A stretch of 64,000 nucleotides of DNA from Streptomyces sp. 11x1 (lineage in GTDB: Bacteria > Actinomycetota > Actinomycetes > Streptomycetales > Streptomycetaceae): contig NZ_CP122458.1 of NCBI RefSeq assembly GCF_032598905.1, forward strand, positions 10,131,001 to 10,195,000, given 5' to 3'. Of the stretch, positions 11,298-19,889 are shown piece after piece. Both the position numbers and the translations under genes were made by a program. The notes beneath the pieces were generated by a model that was not told where the DNA came from, searched no databases, and was given only the letters and a program-made list of their open reading frames with translations. Within the stretch, counting starts at the first letter, position 1. Each line of letters opens with the position of its first letter.

Positions 11298-12278
11298 TCA
11301 CCCGCCGGTGGTGACCGTCCGCTCCACCGAGAACCCGCCCCAGGTCCCGTCCGGCAGCTTGGCCCGGATCCGCACGCGGTACGTCACCCCCGCCTTCTCG
11401 CCCACGTAGAAGCCGTAGGAGGCCCTGCCCCGAGGCGGAGCCCCGCCCCACACGAGGGTGGTCGCCGGCCGCCCGTCGAGCTGGATCTCGTACTCCATGA
11501 CGATCCCGTCGACGGGCGGAGGAAGCCAGGACAGTTCGACGGAGTACGCCCCGTCGTGCCGGCGTGCTTCCGCACGGAACCCGGTGGGCGCGGTGCCCCG
11601 CCCGTCGTCCGCTCCCGGACGGGTGCTGAGCCGTACCTCCGCGCTCACGGGCGAGACATTGTCCGCGGCGTCCCGGGCCCGCACGGTGAAGGAGTACCGG
11701 GTGCCGGGCCGCAACCCCGTGACCACGGCCGACGTCCGATCCCCGCCCACACCGTGGATCTTCGAGCCGCCTTGCAGGATGTCGTACGACTCCACGACCC
11801 GGTCGTCCGTCGACGGCTCCCACGACAAGCGCACCGTGCTGCTCCCGAGCACCTTTCCGTCGAGGCGCTCCGGCCGACTCGGGGGCCGCCGGTCCGCCGG
11901 GCCGGCGGGGGGTGTCGTGGCGCGGACCCCCGCACTCGGCGGCCCGAGGTCCCCGGAGGTGCTGCGGGCCCGCACGGTGAACACGTACGTGGTGGAGGGC
12001 GTGAGCCGGGTGATGTCCACCATGCGCTCGTCGCCCGGCACATCCTTGACCTTGGTCCCGCCCCGGTACACCTCGTACGCGGCGATCTCCGTGTCCCCGG
12101 GTGCCCGGTTCCACATGACGTGCACGCTGGTGGCGCTGCCCGCGTCGGCGGTGACGCCGGGCGGGGCGGGCGGCGGGCGGCCGCCGGGGCGCTCCTTGAC
12201 CGCGCAGCCGGCCGTGAGGAGCAGCGAGCCACAGAGCGTGGGCACCAGGACGAGTGCCGCCACGGAGGCGCGTCGCAC
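11298..12278 (-). CDS. Lipoprotein with three fibronectin type III domains
   Basis: A 326-residue surface lipoprotein. The lipobox LLTAGC gives a mature N-terminal cysteine at residue 25. Three fibronectin type III repeats follow (about residues 38-122, 130-220 and 229-326), each with the conserved pattern of Trp/Tyr pairs such as VRLSWEPS...YDIL and YSFTVRARD. FnIII domains in actinomycetes usually accompany polysaccharide-degrading enzymes, but no catalytic domain is present here. It may be a carbohydrate- or surface-binding adhesin. The neighbouring chitosanase gene is on the opposite strand and points away. Confidence 0.85.
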   Translation of the reverse strand: MRRASVAALVLVPTLCGSLLLTAGCAVKERPGGRPPPAPPGVTADAGSATSVHVMWNRAPGDTEIAAYEVYRGGTKVKDVPGDERMVDITRLTPSTTYVFTVRARSTSGDLGPPSAGVRATTPPAGPADRRPPSRPERLDGKVLGSSTVRLSWEPSTDDRVVESYDILQGGSKIHGVGGDRTSAVVTGLRPGTRYSFTVRARDAADNVSPVSAEVRLSTRPGADDGRGTAPTGFRAEARRHDGAYSVELSWLPPPVDGIVMEYEIQLDGRPATTLVWGGAPPRGRASYGFYVGEKAGVTYRVRIRAKLPDGTWGGFSVERTVTTGG

Positions 12279-12647
12279 GATCTGACCCCTCGATCGATGC
12301 GGGATTGGTCTGTACCTATCTCCATGTATGCCATGACTGACGCGGTCACATCAAGAGGCGGTCCGAGGTGGGTGCGGTTCACGGCTCCGCGGGCGGCTAC
12401 GTATGCTGGTGCTCCGACACGGCGTGAACTCGCCTCTGTGCCAGGCCTGTTCATGCCGTACGGCGCGGGCCGCTGTCGTCGCCGAACCCGCGCCGACGAG
12501 AGCGGCCGAGCGGCCGGGGCCGAGGCGGGCCCGGGCCCTCGGCCGCGCCCGTGGTCCGTCCGGCCCCCTCCCGGTGGCCGTCCTCTCCGACCCGCACCAC
12601 TTTTGGGTGAGTGTCCGTCATGTCCCCCCAGGAGAGGGTTCCTCATC
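12279..12647. other. Divergent promoter region between FnIII lipoprotein and chitosanase
   Basis: These 369 bp hold the back-to-back promoters of the two exported proteins. No additional gene was recognised; open frames crossing it have no family resemblance. A GGAGAGGG ribosome site lies at its right end, ahead of the chitosanase GTG. Confidence 0.5.
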
Positions 12648-13376
12648 GTGCGAGTCCGCTCGTTGACGCTGGCCGCGGTCGGCGCCGCCCTGCTTGCCCC
12701 CGTCGCGCTGCCCGCCCTGGCCCATCCGCAGCGCCCCGCGCAGCACGAGGGCGGTGTGACCGCCGCCGAGCTGCTGGCCGGGGCGCGCGGCTGTGTCCGG
12801 GTCTCCGAGGGGCTGTACAGCAGTGACGCCGGGAAGCCCGCCGTGATCCCCGTCTGCGGTGTCGACGGCGCGGTGTACTGGAAGGCGGACATGGACATCG
12901 ACTGCGACGGCCGGCCGAGCCCGCGCTGCAACCGCGAGACCGACCCGTGGTTCCAGCCCGCCACGTCCTTCCTGCAGTCCGACGGACGCTACCTCCGCTC
13001 CGAGAGCCTGCCGTTCGTCGTCGTCCCCGCCCCGAGCCGCGTCTGGGACTTCCGGGTGCACGGCATCAAGGGCAGCTCCGTCGCGGCTGTGGTCCACGGG
13101 GACCGGGTCCAGTACGCCGTCGTGGGCGACACCGGCCCGCAGAACATCATCGGCGAGGCCTCCTACGCCACGGCCAAGAGGCTCGGCATCCGCCCCGACC
13201 CGCGCACCGGCGGCACCGCCTCCGGGGTCACCTACATCGTCTTCGAGGACTCGGAGGTGACCCCGATCGAGGACCACGGAGCGGCGGTCGAACTCGGCGA
13301 GGCACTCGCACGAAAGTGGGTGGAGGGCGCGGGGCTGCGCCGAGGGGCGGCGATGAGGGGCGGGGCGACGAACTGA
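12648..13376 (+). CDS. Glycoside hydrolase family 75 chitosanase
   Basis: A 242-residue secreted enzyme that hydrolyses chitosan. A Sec signal peptide ends around LPALA, and the mature domain carries GH75-type features: DMDIDCDGRPSPRCN near the start, the DPWFQPATSF segment, and AVVGDTGPQNIIGEAS with the conserved acidic residues. Length fits a single-domain GH75. The start is GTG at 12648, 11 bases after GGAGAGGG; the much longer upstream open frame is not coding by character. It is followed by an unusual tandem-repeat region rather than by another gene. Confidence 0.85.
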   Translation: MRVRSLTLAAVGAALLAPVALPALAHPQRPAQHEGGVTAAELLAGARGCVRVSEGLYSSDAGKPAVIPVCGVDGAVYWKADMDIDCDGRPSPRCNRETDPWFQPATSFLQSDGRYLRSESLPFVVVPAPSRVWDFRVHGIKGSSVAAVVHGDRVQYAVVGDTGPQNIIGEASYATAKRLGIRPDPRTGGTASGVTYIVFEDSEVTPIEDHGAAVELGEALARKWVEGAGLRRGAAMRGGATN

Positions 13377-13440
13377 TTCCGCCGCCCGAAGGCGCCCAAC
13401 GGCCCCTCGCTCGCCGCCCGCCGCTGTCGCCTGTCGCCGG

Positions 13441-13810
13441 TCGCCTGTCGGCACCGTGCCGGTCGCCTGGCGGCACCGTGCCGACGGCCCGCCGCCATCG
13501 CGTCGATCGCCTGACGGCGCCGCGCCGATCACACGATGGCACCGCGTCGGCCGCCTGTCGGCACCGCGCCGATCACCTGGTGCCGTCAGGCGATCGCGCG
13601 TTGGCGCTACGTCGGCCGCCTGGTGCCCTCGTGTCGATCCCCCAACGCCACCGCGTCGATCGCCTGACGGCGCCGCGCCGGTCGTCCGAGGGCGCTGCGT
13701 CGGCGGCCGGCCACCGCGCCGGTCGTCCCAGGGCGCCGCGTCAGCCGCCTGGCGCCCTCGCGTCGATCCTCCAACGCCACCGCATCGTCCGCCCGCACCA
13801 CCGTGCCGGG
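13441..13810. repeat. 22-bp tandem repeat array, 17 degenerate units
   Basis: Seventeen head-to-tail units, nearly all exactly 22 bp (one 21 bp, one 19 bp), resemble TCGCCTGRCGGCACCGCGYC plus two further bases. Units 4 and 11 are identical except for the last base. Units 8-10 and 14-16 resemble each other as a block, showing higher-order duplication. The array fills the gap after the chitosanase gene. No coding signal fits it. Confidence 0.85.
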
Positions 13811-13953
13811 CGGACGAACGGCTCCCACCTCCCCGGCTCGGCCGTCGGTCGCCTGCGGCTCGGGCGCCGTGTGTGCCGATCGTCGGTGGGATCAGGCGCC
13901 GTGACGTGCGGTCGCTGGTGGGCTCGGCCACGTGAGCTTCGGTCGCTGGTGGG

Positions 13954-14167
13954 CTAGGCCCTGTCGTCACATTCCCGCCTGCCCCGCGACGCCATGCACG
14001 TGCTCTCGACGCACCGGGCACCGACCCGAGTACGTCCGGTACGCGTCAGTGCCCGGCACGCCGAGAGCACGCTCCCCCGGTCTCGGCTGCGCTCGACCGG
14101 GAGGTACCCCCACGACGCCGCCAGGCCGCCCTTCGGGCGACGACGGGAATGTGACGACAGGGCCTAG
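13954..14167. mobile_element. MITE-like element with perfect 24-bp terminal inverted repeats
   Basis: The 24 bases at 13954-13977, beginning CTAGGCCCTGTCGTCACA, are exactly mirrored at 14144-14167. The 214-bp element has no transposase. Its interior contains further nested inverted repeats (GTGCTCTCG...CGAGAGCAC and ACCGGGCAC...GTGCCCGG) and a Streptomyces-type CTCCCCC...GGGAGGTACCCCC palindrome at 14071-14112. The CTAG ends may include the target-site duplication, as expected for an IS5-like parent element. Parent family is inferred. Confidence 0.75.
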
Positions 14168-14174
14168 AAGCGTC

Positions 14175-14273
14175 CTGAAGATCTTGAAAATGTGCCCGGC
14201 TTGCCCTACTTGATGGCAATTGACATTTACCGGCAATTCAGGGTGAGTCGGGCGGCCAGAGCAAGATCTTCAG
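14175..14273. repeat. Inverted-repeat-bounded 99-bp segment, possible IS relic
   Basis: CTGAAGATCTTG at 14175-14186 and its perfect complement at 14262-14273 flank an unusually A+T-rich interior (TGGCAATTGACATTTACCGG). It sits eight bases after the MITE. The base composition differs sharply from the surroundings, suggesting a remnant of a mobile element. Confidence 0.45.
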
Positions 14274-14351
14274 CGGTCTCCTAGGGCCCGTGGATCTCGG
14301 TCAACGGTGGGCCCGGGCCCCGTGGGTGTCGCCCGTCCGTCGACCGGAGGG

Positions 14352-14762
14352 TCACTCCTTCCGATACGTGTACGCCTCCGCGGCCGCGGCCGCCACCGTC
14401 GCGAGGTCCGCGCCCGTCGACGCCGTGACGACCGCCGCGACCGCGCCCTCGACGAACGGGGCGTCCACCAGACGCGTGTCCGCCGGGAGTTCGTCGCCCT
14501 CGGCGAGCAGCGCCTTCACGGTGAGGACCGCGCTGCCGAGGTCGGTCAGGACCGCGACCCCGGCACCCCGGTCCACGGAGGCGGCCGCCGCCGAGATCAG
14601 TTCCGCGCTGGTGCCCAGCCCTCCGCCCTCGGTGCCCCCGGCCGGCGCGACGGGAACGGAGGCCCCCGCACCGGCGAGCCCCTGTGCCAGCTCGGCCACC
14701 GAGGTGGCGACGGCGGCACTGTGCGACACCAGCACGATGCCGACCCGCCTCTCCTCAGACAT
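14352..14762 (-). CDS. dhaM: Dihydroxyacetone kinase phosphoryl-donor subunit DhaM
   Basis: A 136-residue EIIA-mannose-like protein that carries phosphate from the PTS (HPr) to the ADP bound in DhaL. The active-site histidine lies in GIVLVSHSAAVA near the N-terminus; the following GLGTSAELI and VLTDLGSA segments are conserved. It has only the EIIA domain, not the HPr/EI fusion found in E. coli DhaM, so the general PTS must supply phosphate. It overlaps dhaL by eight bases and closes the dhaKLM operon. Confidence 0.9.
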   Translation of the reverse strand: MSEERRVGIVLVSHSAAVATSVAELAQGLAGAGASVPVAPAGGTEGGGLGTSAELISAAAASVDRGAGVAVLTDLGSAVLTVKALLAEGDELPADTRLVDAPFVEGAVAAVVTASTGADLATVAAAAAEAYTYRKE

Positions 14763-15369
14763 CGGCGGCCTCCGGGGCGGCGGTGGTGGCGAGGGCCGCG
14801 ATCAGCAGCGCGGCGGAGGTGGCACCAGGATCCTGGTGGCCGATGCTCCGCTCACCCAGATAGCTGGCCCTGCCCTTGCGGGCCTGCAACGGCGTGGTCG
14901 CGAGGGCACCCTCCTCGGCCGCTGCCCGCGCGGCGGCGAACGATCCCGCGAGCGCGTCGACCGCCGGGACCAGCGCGTCGATCATGGTCTTGTCCCCGGG
15001 TGCCGCACCGCCCAGCGCCATGACGGCGTCGACCCCGACGCGCAGGGCGTCCGTGAGCTGGGCCTCGCTCACCTCGGCGGCGTCGCCGAGCGCTTTGCCG
15101 GTCCGGCGCAACAGGGTGCCGTACAGCGGGCCGGACGCGCCGCCGACGGTCGAGATGAGCTGCCGCCCGGCGAGCACGAGGACGGCGCCGGGGGTGTCCG
15201 GGGCCTCCTTCTCCAGCACGGCCGCCACGGCGGTGAACCCGCGGTGCAGATTGCTGCCGTGGTCGGCGTCCCCGATCGGCGAGTCGAGCGCCGTGAGCCG
15301 CTCGGCCTCGCGTTCGACCGAGGCTGCGGTGGCCGTCATCCAGCGACGGAAGAAATCGGCGTCGAGCAC
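14755..15369 (-). CDS. dhaL: Dihydroxyacetone kinase ADP-binding subunit DhaL
   Basis: A 204-residue subunit that holds ADP as a cofactor and transfers phosphate to dihydroxyacetone on DhaK. The nucleotide/Mg motif LDSPIGDADHGSNLHRGF and the GGASGPLYGTLLRR loop are clear; GAAPGDKTMIDAL and DPGATSAALL complete the family pattern. The GTG start at 15369 is preceded by AAGGAG with good spacing; an open frame continues upstream but is not conserved. It overlaps dhaM by eight bases. Confidence 0.92.
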   Translation of the reverse strand: MLDADFFRRWMTATAASVEREAERLTALDSPIGDADHGSNLHRGFTAVAAVLEKEAPDTPGAVLVLAGRQLISTVGGASGPLYGTLLRRTGKALGDAAEVSEAQLTDALRVGVDAVMALGGAAPGDKTMIDALVPAVDALAGSFAAARAAAEEGALATTPLQARKGRASYLGERSIGHQDPGATSAALLIAALATTAAPEAADV

Positions 15370-15458
15370 GGAATCTCCTTGCGTGATGAGTGAACTGACG
15401 GGTAGTGAGAGACGCTGGCCGCGGGGGCGGTGCGAGCGCGGCCGTCCGGTGCGCCCGC

Positions 15459-16451
15459 TCACACGCCCCAGCGCAGGCCCGGTGTCCGCACCGGCGCGTC
15501 GTACAGCCGCAGCAGTTCCTCGTCGACCTGGCACAGCGTCACCGACGCGCCGGCCATGTCGAGCGAGGTGACGTAGTTGCCGACGAGGGTGCGGGCCACG
15601 GCCACGCCGCGCTCGGTGAGCACCCGCTGCACCTCCGCGTTGAAGCCGTACAGCTCCAGCAGGGGCGTGGCACCCATGCCGTTGACGAGCAGGAGCACCG
15701 GGTTGCGGGGGCTCATGTCGTCCAGAACGGCGTTCACCGAGAAGTCGGCGATCTCCCGAGAGGTCATCACGGCGCGTCGTTCACGCCCCGGCTCACCGTG
15801 GATGCCGACGCCCAACTCCAACTCTCCGGCGGGGAGTTCGAAGGTGGGGCTGCCCTTGGCCGGAGTGGTGCAGGCGCTCAGGGCGACCCCGAAACTGCGG
15901 GAGTTCTCGTTGACCTGCCGGGCCAGCGCCTCTACGCGCTCCAGCGGCTGCCCCTCCTCGGCGGCGGCCCCGGCGATCTTCTCCACGAACAGTGTCGCGC
16001 CCGTGCCGCGCCGCCCGGCGGTGTAGAGGCTGTCGGTGACGGCCACGTCGTCGTCGACGAGGACCTTGGCGATCTGGATGCCCTCGTCCTCGGCGAGCTC
16101 GGCCGCCATGTCGAAGTTCAGCACGTCCCCGGTGTAGTTCTTCACGATGAACAGCACCCCGGCGCCGCTGTCGACGGCCGCCGCGGCCCGCACCATCTGG
16201 TCCGGCACCGGGGACGTGAACACCTCCCCGGGACAGGCCGCCGACAGCATCCCGGGTCCCACGAACCCACCGTGCAACGGCTCGTGGCCCGAGCCACCCC
16301 CGGAGACCAGCCCCACCTTCCCGGCCACCGGCGCGTCCCGCCGCACCACCACCCGGTTCTCCACGTCCACGGTCAGCTCGGGATGCGCGGCCGCCATGCC
16401 TCGCAACGCATCAGCGACAACGCTCTCGGCCACGTTGATCAGCATCTTCAC
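15459..16451 (-). CDS. dhaK: Dihydroxyacetone kinase substrate-binding subunit DhaK
   Basis: A 330-residue subunit that binds dihydroxyacetone covalently as a hemiaminal on the histidine of LGVGIHGEPG. The substrate-site motif GGGSGHEPLHGGFVG is also intact. The chosen start is GTG 16451 (MKMLINVAES), directly after GGAGGTAGCA; an ATG lies six bases further in. An upstream extension to 16523 lacks conservation. With dhaL and dhaM it forms a PTS-dependent kinase producing dihydroxyacetone phosphate for glycolysis. An 89-bp gap separates it from dhaL. Confidence 0.93.
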   Translation of the reverse strand: MKMLINVAESVVADALRGMAAAHPELTVDVENRVVVRRDAPVAGKVGLVSGGGSGHEPLHGGFVGPGMLSAACPGEVFTSPVPDQMVRAAAAVDSGAGVLFIVKNYTGDVLNFDMAAELAEDEGIQIAKVLVDDDVAVTDSLYTAGRRGTGATLFVEKIAGAAAEEGQPLERVEALARQVNENSRSFGVALSACTTPAKGSPTFELPAGELELGVGIHGEPGRERRAVMTSREIADFSVNAVLDDMSPRNPVLLLVNGMGATPLLELYGFNAEVQRVLTERGVAVARTLVGNYVTSLDMAGASVTLCQVDEELLRLYDAPVRTPGLRWGV

Positions 16452-17134
16452 TGCTACCTCCTGCAGACGTTTTCGGGCAAGCCGCTGACCTGCGTTTTCG
16501 CAGGCCTGTGCAGCCTTGTTCAATTATTGATCGTGACGGTCGACGGCGGCCGTCGGCGGGCTCCCGGCGGTACTGACGCTGACTCAATACTGTTGTCGAT
16601 GACGGGACGTCAGGTGCCAGTGGGGGTTGTCGGACAGGTATCGGCGCATTCGCATCTGCTGGAAGTATCGACCGAGCGGCGACGAAGGTCACGTGCCTGA
16701 GCGCGCACGAGCGTGCCGGGGCGGATCACGGCCGCGCCAGGGAGCCCGGGCGCATGCTCGCCTCACCCTGAACCGCCCACGCTGCGACTGACGATCGGCG
16801 GGGGAGCGTGCCTGCTCGCGGTCTGCGCCCTGATCCGCTACCTCGCCGGCATGCCGAGGCGCGCCCGGGAAGCGGCGATCCCGGCGCACCTGGCCCTGAC
16901 GACGATCGAGAACCGGGAGGCCGTCGGGGGTGGTACCACCCGGCGATGAGCCGTTGTTCCGCCCGTACTTCACCGAGGCGGCTGCGCTCGCCGATCGGAG
17001 GGTGGTCTGAGACGGAAGCGGCGGAGCCGACGCCTGTGGCACCTGCCGGGCAGCGGCGGGTGTCATCGACGGCCGCTGACCGCAGGCGATGAGAGCCGAC
17101 TCCGATCCGGCGCGGTACACAGCGCCCGAAAGCA
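16452..17134. other. 683-bp stretch without a recognisable intact gene
   Basis: The right part upstream of dhaK is comparatively A+T-rich and should hold its promoter. Between 16700 and 17100, frames on both strands are open but match nothing I know. Short plus-strand pieces (for example CALIRYLAGMPRRAREAA near 16825) look like possible gene debris. No repeats or RNA signals were identified. Confidence 0.4.
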
Positions 17135-17557
17135 TCAGACCTGGTCAAAGCCGCGGAAGGTTCCTGATCCATCAGCGGCGTCGGCGAACTCCGCAAAGTC
17201 CATGTTGGCGATGCTGAGGTTGGCCGAGATGTCAGGAAACCACCGAGCGGGGACCCTGAACGTCCGCCCGGGCTCGTCCGAGAGGTCCACGGCCAGGAGC
17301 GGGTGGCCCGAATCCTTCATCGTGGCTGCGTCAGCCAGAAACAGGTAGAAGATCTGCTCGTCTTCGCCCGCGGCAGCCTCCTCGGCCATCACGGCCTGGA
17401 CGCCCAAGCCGGCAAAGCGAAGCTCGCTGACATAGGTGGCATGGGGGTACTCGCCAGCCGCGTCGAGTGCGGCTCGCACCGCGTCCCACGCTTCCTCGTC
17501 ACCGAAGTCGGTACGCAGGACCAGCGAGGTCAGATCATCGGGCTGAGGCAGAGGCAC
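17135..17557 (-). CDS. DUF6924-type hypothetical protein
   Basis: A 140-residue soluble acidic protein starting MPLPQPDDLTSLVLRTDFGD, with the pattern of the actinobacterial DUF6924 family (LVVRTDFSDDAAW-like opening and a conserved C-terminal NLSIANMDFAEFAD). The start is GTG 17557 behind AGAGGA. No catalytic residues are evident. Proteins of this type often occur near toxin-immunity or stress genes, but nothing nearby supports a specific role. Confidence 0.65.
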   Translation of the reverse strand: MPLPQPDDLTSLVLRTDFGDEEAWDAVRAALDAAGEYPHATYVSELRFAGLGVQAVMAEEAAAGEDEQIFYLFLADAATMKDSGHPLLAVDLSDEPGRTFRVPARWFPDISANLSIANMDFAEFADAADGSGTFRGFDQV

Positions 17558-17805
17558 CTCGTGATCCTCTCACCTGACGTCGTACGGGGCGTTGCGAATC
17601 CGCCTGCCCCGGCAAGCAGCGGCGCAACCGCTCCAACCAGGACCGCTCCCGAGCAGGCGGCGGGCCGACATGATCGCGATCTACGGCTGGAGTACGAGGT
17701 CGGACCGGCGTGGTGAAGGCGCCGTGCTGCACCCGAGCGGAACGGTGCGGAGGTGAGGTGTCCCCGGCCGGGACGGGGGTTACCGTCCGGGCCGGGGGTG
17801 GGTGG

Positions 17806-19176
17806 TCAGTCGCTCAGGCTGGGGAGGAAGGAGACCAACCTGCTGCCGCTCCGGGCGATCAGCACGTCCTCGTAGAGCAGGGCCTGGGGCATGGCACCGT
17901 ACTTGCCGGCGTCGACGTGACCGCGCCAGATCCGCTCGCCCGTGTCCGCGTCGAGGCCGGACAGATCTCCGTTCGGGCCGAAGAAGTACACGACGTTCCG
18001 GTGCGGCGACACCACCGGTTGCGCCAGGTCGGACCAGTTCGCCTCGCTGTCGGGCACCTTGATGCCGACCGGGGCGGTCCACAGGGTCCTTCCTGTGGTG
18101 AGCGAGTAGGAGGACGCCTGGCCCGCAAGGGACACGGAGATCAGACGGTCCCCGACGAGGGCCTTGGCGGCCGGCGTCCCCTGGACCGGGTAGGAGAGCG
18201 GGGTCTGCCTGCCGGAGCTGTCGACGACCGTCAGCCTCTCGGTCCTCGCCTTCTGCTCCTCCTCGAAGACCACGCTCGTCCGCTCCGGCATCCTGGTCAG
18301 GACGATGCGGTCCCCCCAGGTCCCGACGATCTGCTGCCTGCCGGGGAGGGACGTGACCTTGGTGGTCCGTCCGGTGGTCGGGTCGAGACGGAGGACCTCG
18401 GTCGGGCCGGGCTTCTTGGTCTCCGGTGAGCACAGCAGGTAGGGGACACCGCTCAGCGCCACCCGATCGCACCAGATGCCCTTGCCCCAGCTGTGGCGCC
18501 ACTTCACCTTGCCGGTCCGCGGATCGACGGCCGACAGTGTCCGGTCGCTCGGGGTGTTGGCCAGGACCGCGCCGTCGATGAGCAGGACGGCCTGGTCGTC
18601 CCGGTTGTCGCTCGCCAGCTCCACCGACCACAGCACCTTGCCACTGCCGGTGTCCACCGCCATCAGGTCGGTGCCGGGGGCGTAGTTCCCGTCCGATCCC
18701 TTCTCGGCGGTGTGGGCGCGGTAGGCGTAGAGCACGCCGTCGCGCACGGCGACCGGTCGGCTGGACACGGACACGGACCCGGAGCCGTCGCCGATCGCCT
18801 TGAGTGTCCACAGCCGTTCGCCGGTGTTCGCGTCGAACTTCACGGCGTCGTACTTGTACCCGGCGCAGTACAGCGCGGAGCCGTCCACCAGGCAGCCCCG
18901 GTCGACGGCGCCCCGGGCGTCGGTCCGCCACGGCTGCCAGCCCTCCGACGACCGCGCCGCCGGCCGCGCCTGGTCGCCGCCCCCGCCGCCGAAACCGAAC
19001 ACCGCTCCTACGGTGATCGCGGCCACGGCCGCCGCCGTCCCCGCCACCTGCGAGAAGCGGCGCCGGGCGCGCCGCCGCAGCACCTTCTCGACCAGGTCGC
19101 CGGGCGCCCGTACGCGGTCCAGGTCGACGGCGTGCAGCGTCTCCCGGACCTTCTGCTCCACCAGTTCCGTCGTCAT
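17806..19176 (-). CDS. Membrane-anchored PQQ-like beta-propeller protein, partner of the sigma factor
   Basis: A 456-residue protein. An N-terminal cytoplasmic stretch of about 45 residues (MTTELVEQKVRETLHAVDLD) is followed by one transmembrane helix (AGTAAAVAAITVGAVFGF) and an external beta-propeller with at least five recognisable blade motifs (GERLWTL, GKVLWSVEL, GKVKWRHSW, GRTLWTAPV, GERIWRG). Its ATG overlaps the sigma-factor stop as ATGA, so the two are strictly co-translated. Topology and linkage suggest a sensor or anti-sigma-like partner, though the short N-terminus lacks a zinc anti-sigma motif. Confidence 0.8.
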   Translation of the reverse strand: MTTELVEQKVRETLHAVDLDRVRAPGDLVEKVLRRRARRRFSQVAGTAAAVAAITVGAVFGFGGGGGDQARPAARSSEGWQPWRTDARGAVDRGCLVDGSALYCAGYKYDAVKFDANTGERLWTLKAIGDGSGSVSVSSRPVAVRDGVLYAYRAHTAEKGSDGNYAPGTDLMAVDTGSGKVLWSVELASDNRDDQAVLLIDGAVLANTPSDRTLSAVDPRTGKVKWRHSWGKGIWCDRVALSGVPYLLCSPETKKPGPTEVLRLDPTTGRTTKVTSLPGRQQIVGTWGDRIVLTRMPERTSVVFEEEQKARTERLTVVDSSGRQTPLSYPVQGTPAAKALVGDRLISVSLAGQASSYSLTTGRTLWTAPVGIKVPDSEANWSDLAQPVVSPHRNVVYFFGPNGDLSGLDADTGERIWRGHVDAGKYGAMPQALLYEDVLIARSGSRLVSFLPSLSD

Positions 19177-19727
19177 CCCTGAACCCCCTTCGGCGTGAAG
19201 CTGAGCCGCTGTGCATGTTCGTCCGCGAGTCCGGCGGGCCCCAGTTCCGGTACGAGGGCCCGGAGTTTGGCGAGCGATCTGTGTGCCGTGCTGCGCACGG
19301 TGCCGACCGGGCACCTCAGCAGCGCCGCGACCTCGGCCTCCGGCAGGTCCTCGAAGTAGCGCAGGACGACCACGGCCCGCTGGCGCTTCGTCAGTCGCGC
19401 GAGCGCCGCCCACAGCGCGATCCGCAGCTCGGACTCCGCCCCGGCGTCGGCGTCGGTGCCCGATTCGGGCAGTACGGGCACCGTCGTCTCCGCGCGGTGT
19501 CCGCGCAGCCGCCAGCGGTTGACCTGCTGGCGGTACATGACCTGGCGCACATACGCCTCGGGCTGCTCGATGCTCGACCAGCGTCCGTAGACCTTCATCA
19601 GCGCGATCTGCAGCAGATCCTCGGCTCCATGCCGGTCCCCGCCCGTGAGCAGCACCGCGAGTCTCAGCAGCGCGGTGGAGCGCATCGCTACGAACTCCCG
19701 GAACTCGTCGTGACTCGACGCTTTCAT
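19173..19727 (-). CDS. SigE-family ECF RNA polymerase sigma factor
   Basis: A 184-residue group IV sigma factor of the actinobacterial SigE family. Region 2 (DLLQIALMKVYGRWSSIEQP, AYVRQVMYRQQVNRWR) and region 4 (LTKRQRAVVVLRYFEDL, VGTVRSTAHRSLAKLR) are complete. ATG 19727 is selected for its strong GGGGGAGGG ribosome site; the upstream extension is Arg-rich non-coding sequence. It is coupled by ATGA to a membrane-anchored beta-propeller protein, its probable regulator. Binding of its own promoter is plausible but not shown. Confidence 0.9.
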   Translation of the reverse strand: MKASSHDEFREFVAMRSTALLRLAVLLTGGDRHGAEDLLQIALMKVYGRWSSIEQPEAYVRQVMYRQQVNRWRLRGHRAETTVPVLPESGTDADAGAESELRIALWAALARLTKRQRAVVVLRYFEDLPEAEVAALLRCPVGTVRSTAHRSLAKLRALVPELGPAGLADEHAQRLSFTPKGVQG

Positions 19728-19741
19728 CAACCCTCCCCCTT

Positions 19742-19767
19742 CTCGGCACGCCTTACGACGTGCCGAG
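19742..19767. promoter_or_regulatory. 26-bp palindrome just upstream of the sigma factor
   Basis: CTCGGCACG (19742-19750) and CGTGCCGAG (19759-19767) form perfect 9-bp arms with an 8-bp spacer, ending about 15 bases before the sigma-factor start. Likely an operator or a leader hairpin that could block translation. Confidence 0.5.
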
Positions 19768-19842
19768 CCGCGCACCGCTATCCCTCGTCGAGGAAGATTG
19801 TGCGTCGGCCTCCGGGGAGAGAAGTAAGCGGCCGCCGAACGC

Positions 19843-19883
19843 ACAGGTCCCCGCACCCTTTATGAGGGGGTGCGGGGACCTGT
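19843..19883 (-). terminator. 16-bp-stem terminator after the PIG-L gene
   Basis: ACAGGTCCCCGCACCC (19843-19858) pairs perfectly with GGGTGCGGGGACCTGT (19868-19883) around a 9-nt loop, starting six bases beyond the PIG-L stop. It isolates that gene from the sigma-factor operon. Confidence 0.85.
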
Positions 19884-19889
19884 CTCCGG

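Noticed and set aside
11172..12647. N-terminal extension of the chitosanase frame
   Set aside because: It runs antisense through the FnIII lipoprotein gene, and the chitosanase has its own signal peptide and ribosome site at 12648.
13441..13810. CRISPR array
   Set aside because: Units are contiguous with no spacers, degenerate, and no cas genes are present.
16726..17196. 156-codon minus-strand frame
   Set aside because: Low-complexity Ser/Pro/Arg sequence, overlaps the DUF6924 gene, no ribosome site or family resemblance.
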